Shown one piece after another: positions 16,985 through 28,942 of a stretch of DNA of 64,000 nt (position 1 is its first letter; each line of letters begins with the position of its first letter). The DNA comes from Amia ocellicauda (Eukaryota; Chordata; Actinopteri; Amiiformes; Amiidae): the NCBI RefSeq assembly GCF_036373705.1, contig NC_089855.1, positions 4,564,501-4,628,500 of the forward strand, in the 5' to 3' direction. The translations under genes were made by a program, and so were the position numbers. The notes under the pieces are model-generated. The model did no database searches, had not been told where the DNA came from, and worked only from the letters and a program-made list of their open reading frames with translations.

Positions 16985-17095
16985 TTCAAACATCTCAGTC
17001 TGCACTGGCCACTTCCGCGTCTGCGCTGTGGGGTTCATCCGAATCACTTCCGCTGGGTCACTGCGCCGCGGGGCATGTCGGGAGTTGAGAGAATC
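16985..17095 (-). promoter_or_regulatory. likely piga promoter with ETS and ZNF143-like sites
   Basis: A locally GC-rich block about 0.65 kb upstream of the piga start. It has two CACTTCCG sites (17010-17017 and 17045-17052; CGGAAGTG on the gene strand, the ETS/GABP core). At 17070-17090 the gene strand reads TCTCAACTCCCGACATGCCCC, close to the ZNF143/STAF element (ACTACAANTCCCAGCATGC). Both are typical of TATA-less housekeeping promoters. A candidate noncoding exon 1 with a good donor at 16917-16918 lies just downstream. Confidence 0.6.
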
Positions 17096-17251
17096 GGCTT
17101 GTTAAATTTCACGAAGCAAGTTCATGTTTATGTGGAAATAATACATGGAGATCGGTGAATGCATATGTTTATAACACAAATAATGTCATGGCAAATGTAT
17201 TATTACTATACACTCCTTTAATAGCACATGTTTACCCGCTCATGTATCGCT

Positions 17252-17323
17252 TCCCTGGTGGTCTAGTGGTTAGGATTCGGCGCTCTCACCGCCGCGGCCC
17301 GGGTTCGATTCCCGGTCAGGGAA
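17252..17323 (+). tRNA. tRNA-Glu (CTC)
   Basis: A 72-nt cloverleaf. The acceptor arm TCCCTGG pairs with TCAGGGA and the discriminator is A at 17323. The D-arm contains the A box TGGTCTAGTGG. The anticodon stem CGGCG/CGCCG encloses the loop CTCTCAC with anticodon CTC. The T-arm contains the B box GGTTCGATTCC. A TTTT run at 17329-17332 can serve as the RNA polymerase III terminator. No intron, and no CCA encoded. It lies between the piga promoter and the 3' end of vegfd. Confidence 0.97.
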
Positions 17324-17802
17324 TGACCTTTTACTCCTGATCAAATACTGCGTTTCTGTAATAAATCAATTTTCCTTATTCCACATTCAAAACTATTATA
17401 CAACTAATTGTGTTATATAATCAGTGATGAGCCTGGAAAAAGAGTGATGCAAGTGACCTCAGGGGAAGGGGGGCACCTAAGGTTTGATTACTTTTTTGGC
17501 ACATTGGTATAATCCAATCACAGAAGCTCGAACTGAACTCCTGTAGGGATTCATTGAATCTGAATGTGAGTGGGATGTTCCAGTCTGCAGATTGCACTTC
17601 CATCATTCCCATCAAGACCCGTTGACAAGATCACAAGATTACACTTCACTCTCAGCTTATCACGGCAGCCTACACCACACTACTTCACTGTGTTTTACCA
17701 TGGTACATCACACTGCACTTTACTCTGATTGTTCCATGCTATACCACACTGTATTTAATGTGTTTTTGCCATACAACACCATACTACAATGGTAGTTTTC
17801 TG

Positions 17803-17849
<47 letters not shown>

Positions 17850-18861
17850 AACCTTTATTCATGTTAGAAATATTGCAGGAAATTGCTGATTTAAATGTAT
17901 GCAGCCCGGTATGTGTAGTATTATTAGTCAGCATGTGAGTAAATGCAAGAGCTGTTCCCTTGCAGGATATGCTTCTGCTTCTCCTTCCTCCACAGATTTA
18001 GCACTAGACAGATTAAACGTCACATAGTGATTCTACATCACACACAGTCTTGTTCTTTTTTACGTACAGGAGAAAACAGTACTTCAATTACAATAGTCTA
18101 CAGTATATTCAAGTATGGAGCATGCTACACACAGCACACAGAACTCAGCAGACTGACACAGGACTTGGCCTGACTTTATTACCACTCCAGAAAATGCTTT
18201 CTTTCCCCAAGAGATCTTTAGAGGATTATGAAGATATAAAGCACAAGAGTATAGTTCCAATGAAGGAGGCTGGCTTGGGTTGTACAAGTTTGGCACCCTA
18301 ATAGGTTTGGGGTTTTAATTGCTCCTTGTAGTATATACAGTACCCTGGCTGTAGGCCTATTCCACATATGGAGATTAAGTCAATGTGCCCTCAGTGTCAC
18401 ACAAATAAGTACAACATAATTATTACTGCCTCATTATTATCCACACATGCACTACTGAAAAACGAACACAAAGACAGCTGGTATAAAAATGCAAACATTT
18501 TAATATTCTCATAAAATACATTTAAATAGATATCTTAAAATCAATAACAAACACTATGATAAATACAAAAATATAATGTATTAAAAATATGTATTCAGTG
18601 CCTACAGGAAGCTGAGTTAAAAAAACAACATTAGCATGACACAGACAAAGAACGCATTAACATGTTAAAACATGATTGTTTACTTAGTAATGTCCCATGT
18701 GCATGGTGTGTGTGAGTGTGTATGGATGTGTGTTAGGTGGGGTAGGTCAATTATAACATAAAATATATATATATACGTATCAATAAATTAAGGGTTTTTC
18801 TTTGATTCTCAAGGTTTTGTTGTCAGTCTTTTAGTTTCCCGGTACGTGTCCCCAAACAGTT
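17324..18861. other. intergenic between tRNA-Glu and vegfd, with vegfd 3' flank
   Basis: Holds a (TTA)n microsatellite at about 17805-17846 and the vegfd 3' untranslated region below 18862. A possible vegfd poly(A) signal on the minus strand is at about 18175-18180 (AATAAA). No other gene was recognised; the plus-strand frames at 17943-18301 are short and featureless. Confidence 0.5.
17805..17846. repeat. (TTA)n microsatellite
   Basis: About 14 TTA units between tRNA-Glu and the vegfd 3' end. Confidence 0.97.
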
Positions 18862-21800
18862 TCACTTACATCTGTGGAGAAGAAAAGAAAGACATATTAA
18901 AAGATATACAAAAGTAGGGCATCTAATAACACCTGGTAGATCCTAGTAAGAAATCTATATTTAGGAGGATTATGTAAAAAACTTCTACAAACAACATATA
19001 AGCAGTATTTATGATTACTCGAAATGGGTTCCTTCAGGTGAATGCACAAAGCTCTTTACCTGCAGGAGAACTGGTCAAAATGTTTGCTTTCTGTGGCGCA
19101 GATCTCATTGTTTAGGGAACACTGACAGCTGCAGTTTCTGTGGTTCATGGTATAATTCCTGGTACAGTTGTTTCCACAAACACAGTCACACTGGTTTTCA
19201 TCAAACATCCGGGGAGGCCCGCAGTCTGACAGTTTGGTAACTGGAGAAAAGTCTGAAAAAAGGAGACAATATGAATACACTGATGTGGTTTAGGTTATAC
19301 CTACCCAGTCTTAATTAAGAACCCAGTGTTAGGTATACATCACAAACATCTGACAGGCCCAATTTACCAGGCCTCTGTATGTAACATATATGTAACACTG
19401 AGTTAACATTGTTTCCTGTGTCTGATTTCAAGGGAAAGCATTTTACTTCTCAAATGTCAGATCTCTGACAATATATCAACTATCATGATACACTAAATAA
19501 CTGGATTTTAAGTGGGTATATCAACACCTACCTGCTTGCTTGTTCGTGGAGGGATATGGCACACACTTCGATGACATGCAGTCCCAGATGAGGCCATTGT
19601 CACATAGCTTGTGTGGGCCTTGGTTCTTGAGTCCAAGAGTACATCTGAAACGATGGTGAAGATATTAAATTAAAACGCCATCAGGACCTACTGAAATGTA
19701 ACTGAACCTCATAATATTGGAGTGATCCTGATGCCTGGGCCTTATAGTAATGTGGTAAGGTCACCGCACAAGGTTGTGTTGGAGAGCAGGGTTCAAATCT
19801 TGCTGTGGCTGGAACCCCCCAGGATGTTACATTGGTGTTAGCTGTGGGATTAAATTTACCTTCACTTTTGCTGGGATTCAGTTGCTAGACAGGATGCAAT
19901 TTGTATCTCACCTGTTTCCTCGGTGTGGGCGTACGTGCCGGCGGATCACACTGGGCTCCATGCATTTACATTCGGTATGATTGGCTACCTTTATCAGTAC
20001 TGGCTCAGGGTCTTTTCTTAGTGGTATTGAAAACGTGAAAAGCTGTGAAGAGATTGTGGGAAGATCAGGTTCTGTAACAGAGATATCAAGGCACTGGATG
20101 TACAGACACCACAATCCAAGGCTGTCACATCCTAAAATCTTAGTAGGGTGAATACATTTTATAAAACACAAATCGTGGTTGTTTTTGTTGATGAAGTTAA
20201 TATTGCTACTGATGATTGGTAGAGCTTAATTTGTTTACAATGAGGTATAAAGGTACTCATACTCAACAATTAGCATTATGCAATAAAATAAATGAGAACA
20301 CTTACAGTTTTATTAACGTAGGAAAAACTTGTGTTTTTACATGACATGCCTTCTTTGTTACAGCACCCACTGCACCTGAAGACAGACACACATGGGGGTT
20401 TGAAGAACATGTTTGTACTGGTGCCCAGTTCCTTTGCCACATCTACATGGGTTTCTCTGGGCATGCACTGTGTTTTCTGCCATTCATCGTCAATAACTGT
20501 TAAGGGAAAAATACATAAGTTGTTACTGATAAACACTGGTAAACACTGCACACATGACATGACATTGTCCATGGGGGAAATCAGGCTATCGCTAACAAAT
20601 ACACACACACATATCTACTGATAGATATCTTCCTAAAGTTATGCATACATATTCCTAGATATGTATATATACACACATGCACACACTGAATTATTTTTAT
20701 TTATATACGTGTGTGTGTGTGTGTATGTGTACCTTTAAGAGCAAAGACAAAGAACCAAGAATACATCAACAGTTTGGTTTATAACTTGTTTATGACCTCT
20801 CTGACTTTGCGTACAAATCAGAACTTAAATCTTATGGTTGGACCATGGACCTCTTTTTGTATAAATATTTAGTCTAACATAATTTTATTTATTTGATATT
20901 TCTTCAGTTAATGAGTCAGCGACAAAGACAAATTAAATAAATGTAAGAAAATGCCTCTTCCTTGTGCCGGGAACCCTGCTCCTCTGCCTCACCTTTCAGG
21001 ATTTCTAGATTGTAGGAAGCGGAGGCGTAGCGCGCGGAGCGGTGCGAGGCCGAGGAGGAGGTCCTCGACTCCGGGGAGGACAACAGCTGCTGGAGCTTCA
21101 GTCTGCACTTCCACAGCTTCCAGTCTGGATAGTCGGTCAGTTGCAACAGCTCCTCCAGACTCGAGGCAGAGCGAACCATCTCTTCCCATGCTTCCTGGTT
21201 CTCTACCTGCTTCTGAGGAATGAGGAGACAAACCACACGATCCAGATTAGAGGAGTATCTATTTGTATTATCTGTATGTGAATCCATTTACGTGTCTCAC
21301 ATCTGTTTTTATATCAACATATTGATTTATCTTGATATATTTAAAAATATCTAAAATATATGGTGTCCAAATGCCTAGCTGTTTCCTGTCAGTTGACTTA
21401 CGAAACCTTCTACTACAATGCTGCTAAATGCCCTTGTCGTGCAAGGCAGGTAACAACTGACTAGTTAATCTGTTGATGAGATGTGCCAGAGACATCTGTG
21501 TAAACTATGTAAACTAGCAGCTCATAAACTATGATGTGTGTGCTCCTTGAGAAGATAAAGTCCAAAAATGATGCTGCTGAGAATCCCAACCCACGCAAGT
21601 CATGTTAAGGGCTTTCTGTAAAGTTCAAACACTTCCCAGGGACGGGACACTTCTGTCATCTTTAGGTACTGAGGAAAATATATCTGAGGTGATGTCACAT
21701 GTCAAGAAGCGGTGCTGACCCCCACCTAGCCCCAGTCCAGAGTACAAAAGTTCTGCAGTACATATTCCTTAGTATTAAAAAGGTTTTTCAAGGACAGAAA

Positions 21801-24800
21801 GCATTTGAATATCACATCCTATATGTAATAGAAACTTGTGAAGGGAACTAATAGGCAGCCAATGATCCATAGCTTATTTCCATAAACCCTACAGCTACTG
21901 AAGTATGTTTCCTATAGTAAACAAACAGAGAACATTTCAGCAGATGTTTATAACATAAAAAGACGACCAATTCATTCATAACACATTCTCCAAGTCAACC
22001 ATCTGCCATCTGCACTATGTAGCTCTCACATTTTATAGGTTGTCAGTGAGTGAACTTTCAGCTAAACACATGAACACTCTCTCGGAGAGCCGGGTGAATT
22101 CTGTCACTATAATTTGTGATCCACAAACACGAACAACAAAATTTCTCTCATTTCCACAAGGAGGCACCACCTTTCCAAATTAAACCAAATCCAGAGAGAT
22201 TTAGGTATTATATTTTAAACACCCCATATCTTTTGATGAGGGGGAAGGAAAATCACTTGTACAGGCAAGTCAAAACTCATTTGATAAGGAACTAATATTG
22301 TATCCGTTGGTCATACAAGGAATTTCTGATGTAAGATAGGAAAGTTCCCACAAGTAATAAAATCACTCTGAAACGCTCTAGAAAAGTTACTCATAGAGCC
22401 TTAGGCAAACCTAATGTGCATTAACATATGTAAGGTTTGTTATCTAGGGTGTTTACCTTACTCCAGTCAGGCTGTAGCAGAGCTGTTCTGTGACCCAGCA
22501 ATCTGACTGAGACTGTTGTGAATCTGAAATGCTTTGATTAAAGACGATATCAGGAACTGAATAAAATGAACCACTTGGGATATTTGTTTCTGGCAATAGA
22601 TTGCAGTCTAGACACCAAATCATTATAAATAACCTTCTTACGAGCTGACTGTTGACGATCTGCAGGACCAAGAAATAGAAGCACCCATTCCTGTAATACA
22701 TTATTTTCTGTTGTGATGAAATCTGGATTTCTGATCAGCGCTAGGCTTCTATTCTTAACCACCCAGCTAAGTAAATAATATTGTGGCATCATTTCATCAA
22801 AGTGAACGGAGAACAATATGAAGTTGTGGCAAACACAAATTTAAACTCCAGTTGTCAAAACAATTAATTATAAATACTAGAGTTTTAGAGAAACAATAGT
22901 CACAAATAACAGAATACAGAGACTGTTAAATACTCACTTTTCTGTAAGATCAAACATTAAAACACCTGGTGAATAAATTGTTTGTCACTCACGATTACTG
23001 GTTATTTTGTGCACTCAGCTTCCAAAAAATGTTTATAAGAGAAAGCCAATTAAATCCAGGAACACAGCAAAAATGACCATGATTAATTAGCCTATATATA
23101 TATTTGAGATGTGACTGTAATGGCCCAGTAATTAATAATATACAAGTACAGGAGACATTATTTCACTGTCACCAGTACAACCTTAGTACATTGCCTGGCC
23201 GTTCAAATAGATGCTTTTAAAGAGATTACACTGTCCAAAAAAAGTGTTCCATTATAAAAATACCTGGCATGCAAAGGTCATATATATGTATGTATGTATG
23301 TATGTATATGTATATATGTATATAAAAACACAGATACTTAACAAGCAAAGTGATGCCAATCTGTGTAATGAACACTTGTTTATTTTGGAGGCATAAATAG
23401 CCCTGGCAGTAGATGAGTGGCTGTAATACACTGTGTTAACGCCCTTGTCCTCATGCGGCGTCTGGTGGGGGTATAATTTGGTCCAGTGGAACTGCAAGTG
23501 AGGTTTAACTTATTCCTGCGATGTCAACACTCTGTCTGTGGCAACTGCCATCCATGCAAGGAAAGTTGCATTTCTATGGGAGATTGTACCCCAGTCACAG
23601 ACACATTTACATTTCAATCTGAATTACAGTTCTGCCACAGCCATGAACATCCCAAGGGATTAACACTTTGTGAATGTGGGTTGTGTCTGAGAGATCCCAC
23701 TTCCCAGGTCATCCTTTAACACCCGGTGCCAGGACTGGGCTTCCCCACAGAGCAGGGATGTTGATGCAGTCCACACTCTGTGAAAGGTGGCAGCACAATT
23801 AATTCACCCCAACTACATACATATTACTACACAAGAAACAGATTTGGCTGCCTATTTATTCATGCGCTGCACAAGGTCCCAGTATAGTATCTGTATTTCA
23901 CCATTTGAATTTCACCCCCTGCACAGACTTTGTTTTGTGTTTAATTATGTTTAATCATGTGTGTAAGGTGCTCTGTAAAAGTGTTTTAATTATAAAATGC
24001 TATACACAGTTGGAATTTAAAAGTATTGACACTTTTCATTTAAAAGAATGTTGTCCAGTGATTAATGCAGTTTTTTAGTACTGATTTAGCCACCAGGAAT
24101 CTGTAGGCTGAGCTAAGACATCTATGTAACTTCTTTAGGATTTGATCAGCTCCCAGGGTTTTGCACGGCACACAGATGTTGGGATCTACAGCTGACCAAT
24201 TTACAGTCACAATGGAAGTGAAAGAAAGGAAGACAGATCATATATAATGATTTCACATTTATGGTATTTTAATCATATTAGTAACCTACAAGAAGTGAGT
24301 ATTTAGCAGTTCTGAAGAGATTTCAGATTGAACACGTGCCAGTTGTTTGTAAGAAAAGAGGGAGCAGAGTTTTCAACAGAAAAGATGCTTGCACCACATC
24401 ATTATAAACCACCGAATAACGGGACTAATTAAACAGCATATGAAATTACAATTTTTTTCAAATGCATTCCCCACATGCAAGTAATCAGCCCATCTAACCT
24501 GGCTAAAAACCTAGCTGCAATTGACTCCATCTTACAAGCCTTGGCTTTGTGGAGAAGCGTCTGTCATCAATGAAAAAAGCTCATCTGTGTTTAATCACTA
24601 ACAGCAGCTCTCCCGGAGAAGGCATGGAAATTTCCTTATGCAAGAGCTTGTCAATGCCTGTCCCCAGTCTGCAGCACAGCAGCGGGAGGCAGATACGACT
24701 CCACCTCTAACCAGACCCCCCTGCTGGGAGTGACAGAGACCCTGACACTTCACTGAGCGAAGCCTGTTTTTCAGTGGGTTTGGATTTCACTTCAGTGCGA

Positions 24801-27306
24801 TGATTTTGCCGTGTGCTTGAACCTAGCAGGTTGCTGATGAGACACATCCTTCTGTCAACACATTTAATGACAAGCACAGACGCACGACCTGGCAAACGTC
24901 AGTGGCTACTAGTCCTCCTGCATATTTGCCACAGGCTTTCATTTAAAATATATATTGGTCCAAGTCTGATAATGTTTTAATGTGTTTTGTAAGAACATGT
25001 ATAGTTCTGCTTTCTAATCTGGACCACCAATCACCACTAGTCACTATGGAAATAGTATAATTAACACAGAGGCTTTCTGTATATATTACAAGCATTGCAC
25101 TTAAACATGATATTAACACTGTAGAGCATCATTAGTTTATGGTTATACTTTCCTAAAAACAGGGAATTAATCCTTGAATCATGGGAGACTCACTGCCAAG
25201 TTGCAGCTGTTGATTAAAATGCAGAGTTCAGAGTATGCCGCCTGTTTTACGGTGCAAAAAATCCTTTCATAAACTGAATCTCCTCGAAGGGGATAGGATT
25301 TAATGTCTCATACAAAATAGTAGGTTATAGATATTGTTATTTGTGTTTTTCTCCATAGTACACAAACTGTTCAAGGTACAGTGAAAATAGACAACACCTT
25401 TTGTAGAATCTCTTGGCATCAATCTGCTAAAAGCCTCCCACTAAGACTTCGAACAGCTGTGACCAGGATGTTGGCCGTGACCAACACCAACTGTGTTTCC
25501 TTCAAGCCACCTGTTGAGCAACTCCAGAGTAAAACCCTCAGGACACAGAAAGGACTGGGAAGCACATCTCTGAACTTAGAGAAGATCCCCATTACATCTT
25601 ACAGCACAGTTAATACAAGTGCCATGCATACCATAACACAGCTGTGCCGTGAACACTTCCAAATGACTTTGTGCCATTTTATAACAGATAACCGTGAAAC
25701 AGAGTGCTTAATAATTGGCACCGTTACAAGTGACGACATCCCCCTTTGAAAATGGCTTGTCTTCAGGGTTAGGGCCTTCTCTTTTTGGCTGGGAGATATG
25801 AGCAGGAAAGATGAAAAACTACTAGTCTGAGCCCCACAGAGGGACATATTGGCTGCACCTGCACAGATGTGTTATTTATATTCTTATTTTTTTCCTATTC
25901 AAACACATAAAACTATCATTTAGGATTCTTCCTTCATTTGTAAAACATGCATGTTTTTTATGTTGGCATTTTTTTCAAACTATTTATATTTTTATAGTGA
26001 AGAACAAGATTATGTTCCATAATTACTAGATGATAATGGGTGTTGAAAGGGCGTGGAAAGAAAATAAAGCAATGAAAAAACCTAAGGAAGTTATAGTCAT
26101 CATTTACCCGGGAGGAAAGCCTCCAAAACAGATGGAAACTTTCATAGATTAAGCTCTGACAGGAAAGGCTGTTATGCATTATTAAAGTTGTCAGTAGACA
26201 GTAGCGTTTGCCTAATTTACCTCACCCACCTTGTAGTAACAGGAACTCTCTGATCCCTTCAATATGTAAGGGTGGGGCAGACTGTTTCCAGTTAAATGAG
26301 ATGAAGCATATGGCCAGATAAGCTTTGGAGTTTCCCACTGCAATTTATTCTTGAGTCTATTGGCAACTAACGAGAAAAAATGCAGAATGTGTGGGAGAAT
26401 CAACGGGTGACTTAACATTTATGAACTTCAAAAGCTCTACCTCAGGCTACGAGCAGGTCTACAGAAAAGCATTTACCGACTTGCCCAATTTGCATAGAAA
26501 GCGTAACAGTCAATTGATTTAGTATGTGTGAAGGATAAAATCAGACACACCTTGTGTCTTCTTTAAATTAGTGGATTAATTAATAAGCCGAAGGCCAAAG
26601 ATAAATTGCATTTTTTTTTTCAACAATTTCATTTTTTTATGTTGAATTTTAAAATAATTCAGCTTTGCAAAGCATGCAGTTGTCAGATACTCTAAACCTG
26701 GTAGCTTAAAACTGCATTTTAATACTAGTAATGTATTGTATTATTATTATTATTGTTTTTATTTTTCTACACATTTTAAGCGCCACTGTAATCATTCTTA
26801 GTCTCTTTGGTACTCATGACTAGTTTTTTTCCCGCTTGAGTCTGTTACTGAAGAAACTGAAGGACCTCTGTGCCAAGAAATATTTGTGCCAAACTAACAA
26901 TCTGTGCTCAGAAGCCAATCTTATGAACAGGTGATGTTTTTGACATGTTAAAACCAGCACTGATTTTATAAATTGTTAATTTGAAATATCAAATGGTTCA
27001 AGGAACATCTGAGGTCAGATTTGAATAATGCACCATACCATATTAACACAAAATACATATACTACTGCTAAAAAGGTGTATTTAACCCACACAAAATTCA
27101 CCTAAAACAAAGCAACAAACAAAAACAAAATCCCCAAATTGTTAAGTTAGACTTACATTAATATAACTCCTGCTACAAATCATAATAGTAATAATAGTGT
27201 ATATATAAAAACCTACCTTTGGAGAGTTATGATTATCAGTCCCCTGCATTAGCCGTACATATGAAACCACCAACAGATGCATTAGGATACACAAGTGTAT
27301 CTTCAT
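18862..27306 (-). CDS. vegfd: VEGF-D: secreted growth factor (complete CDS, 315 aa, short C-terminus)
   Basis: Seven coding exons: 27217-27306, 20993-21212, 20306-20496, 19912-20042, 19532-19644, 19060-19252 and 18862-18871, together 948 nt; human VEGFD is 354 aa. VEGF-D is a dimeric ligand of VEGFR-3/VEGFR-2 in lymphatic and vessel growth. The start at 27304-27306 gives a signal peptide (MKIHLCILMHLLVVSYVRLM); an in-frame ATG seven codons upstream is possible. Exon 2 encodes the N-propeptide with ASSLEELLQLTDYPDWKLW. Exons 3-4 encode the cystine-knot domain (PCVSVFRCSGCCN, then KVANHTECKC with an N-glycosylation site). Exons 5-6 encode the cysteine-rich C-propeptide (CGPPRMFDENQCDCVC, NCSCQC). 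The acceptor of exon 4 is the internal CAG before CTTTTCACG, the only one keeping frame with exon 3. The last exon adds only two codons and the stop, so about 35 human C-terminal residues have no counterpart. Confidence 0.95.
19735..19910 (+). repeat. tRNA-derived SINE candidate in a vegfd intron
   Basis: An A-box-like TGTGGTAAGGTCACCGC is followed about 40 bp later by a B-box-like GGTTCAAATCTTGC, the spacing of a tRNA-related SINE head. A unique body follows and ends near the donor of the vegfd exon at 19912. I see no poly(A) tail. The family is not identified. Confidence 0.4.
21213..27216. other. vegfd intron 1 (6 kb)
   Basis: AT-rich intron with a short TATG/TGTA repeat near 23283-23325. 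A 122-codon open frame on the plus strand at 25381-25749 has no family resemblance, no splice context and a weak start. No transposon, RNA gene or exon was recognised. Confidence 0.6.
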
Positions 27307-28712
27307 TGTTCCTTCGATATCCAGCAATTATTCTGTAGCAGGACCAGTCAGACAGGCATTATATTGCTTTATAGATGAAAGCTTAACCTAAACAAATCTT
27401 CTTAAAATTGGCAAATAACTAGTTAGCTTAGAAAAGTATGCATTAGAATGCACCGACCTTTCAGTCCTAAAATTAAAACTAAATAAAATAAATTAATTAA
27501 ATGCAAAATACAAAGGGTGAAAAAAAGGATTTCAGAAATAGAGTAAGTTGATTAAGAAGGATATTGAAAACTGTGGATGGTTCTGATGAAGTGCAATATT
27601 GAAATCAGGATCTGAAAGCTCAGTAAATCTCTTTCAGAAATGAAAAAGTGAAGGTTGTAGCCAACATGCTCGTTTTCAGTCATGCAAAGCTAGCACTCTC
27701 CTCATTTACAAAGTACGCGGCACTGACATGCTGGTTTCTCTTAAATATATCCCTGGTAGGTGATGCCTAAGTGTTGCTCCTGCTTTGCTTTTTCCTCGTT
27801 AGTGCGACTTCAGTCACCCAGGATTCTTACTTCGAATGTTTAATCCAATCTCCCCCTCATGCACAGACCTTGTGGATTCAAGTAGAAGCATGTGTTTCAA
27901 ATGTGATCCAGACTTCAGCAGAGTGCAATAAAAAATCTGGCTCTAATCCCACCCCAAACCCTGTTCATCTCACACAGCCAATGGGAGCAGGCAATCTGAC
28001 CGCTTCGTACTATAAGAGGTCATTCTACTAGAGGAGAAATGAGCCTGAAATACGAAACTCTGCCTCTGTGTGGAAGTGATTACTCTAAGCAGGAAGTATT
28101 CATAAAAGGGTTAATTACTTTCTTTAAATAAAAGTCACTATTGTACAACACACACACACACACATTTCTATCTGTCTAGTCATTTCAGCAAATTGATGAA
28201 AATGAATAAGTGATGTGTTGGTGGTTGTATACATATACTTAAAAATCTAAACTATCTAGTGCCTCCAGAATTTATATTTTTTTTTGCTGGTGTGGTTTAT
28301 TTTCAAAAGATACAAAACTAAATAATCAATCCTCTTTACAGTAAAGTTCACAATCACTTTCACTACAGAATCATTCAACTAAAATGTAAAAGACAATCTC
28401 AAGTAGTCGCTGACAGATTTCTGTGGATCAGATTATGCTTTTCTCTACACAGTAGAACCCACAATAAGTAAAGTTCAAGTTCCAGCTATGATAATGTATT
28501 GTTTTACGTCTAACAAGCAATTGTCGAGTATGAGATTTAGAAAAGATCAACCACTGTTTATTTGTACAGCAATGCAAATTGTATTTGATTGATTGATTCA
28601 TTATATGAAAAACAACTTCAGCAATATAACATCATATTTGATAGCAGTTTCAGGGGACAAATAAAGTCTTTCCAGCCACCGAATTCTTACTCCTATGTAG
28701 AAATACCACCAC

Positions 28713-28768
<56 letters not shown>

Positions 28769-28942
28769 TCTGTTTCACCTTTGTAGACATAATTGCATAG
28801 CTTTAAACCACAATGTAGTGTTTAAAGGTTGAAAATCATCTTGTGAGTTACATAAGCATTTCTCAGTAACAATTACCTCAGCTTGAGGAAAACAAGCTAT
28901 TCCTATTTCCACCATTAATCCTAAACAAACACGATTTGTTTT
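27307..28942. other. intergenic between vegfd promoter and pir 3' end
   Basis: Contains the vegfd upstream region (27307-27700) and the pir 3' untranslated region, with possible minus-strand AATAAA signals at about 28557-28562 and 28296-28301. An (AT)n microsatellite occupies about 28717-28764. No other gene was seen. Confidence 0.5.
28717..28764. repeat. (AT)n microsatellite
   Basis: About 24 AT units between vegfd and pir, close to the pir 3' end. Confidence 0.97.

Noticed and set aside
20043-20090. Upstream AG (before AACCTGATC) as acceptor of vegfd exon 4
   Set aside because: It puts the exon out of phase with exon 3; the internal CAG before CTTTTCACG keeps phase and matches the family exon start.
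25381-25749. 122-codon plus-strand open frame in vegfd intron 1
   Set aside because: No recognisable family, no supporting splice or promoter context, length within chance for this sequence.
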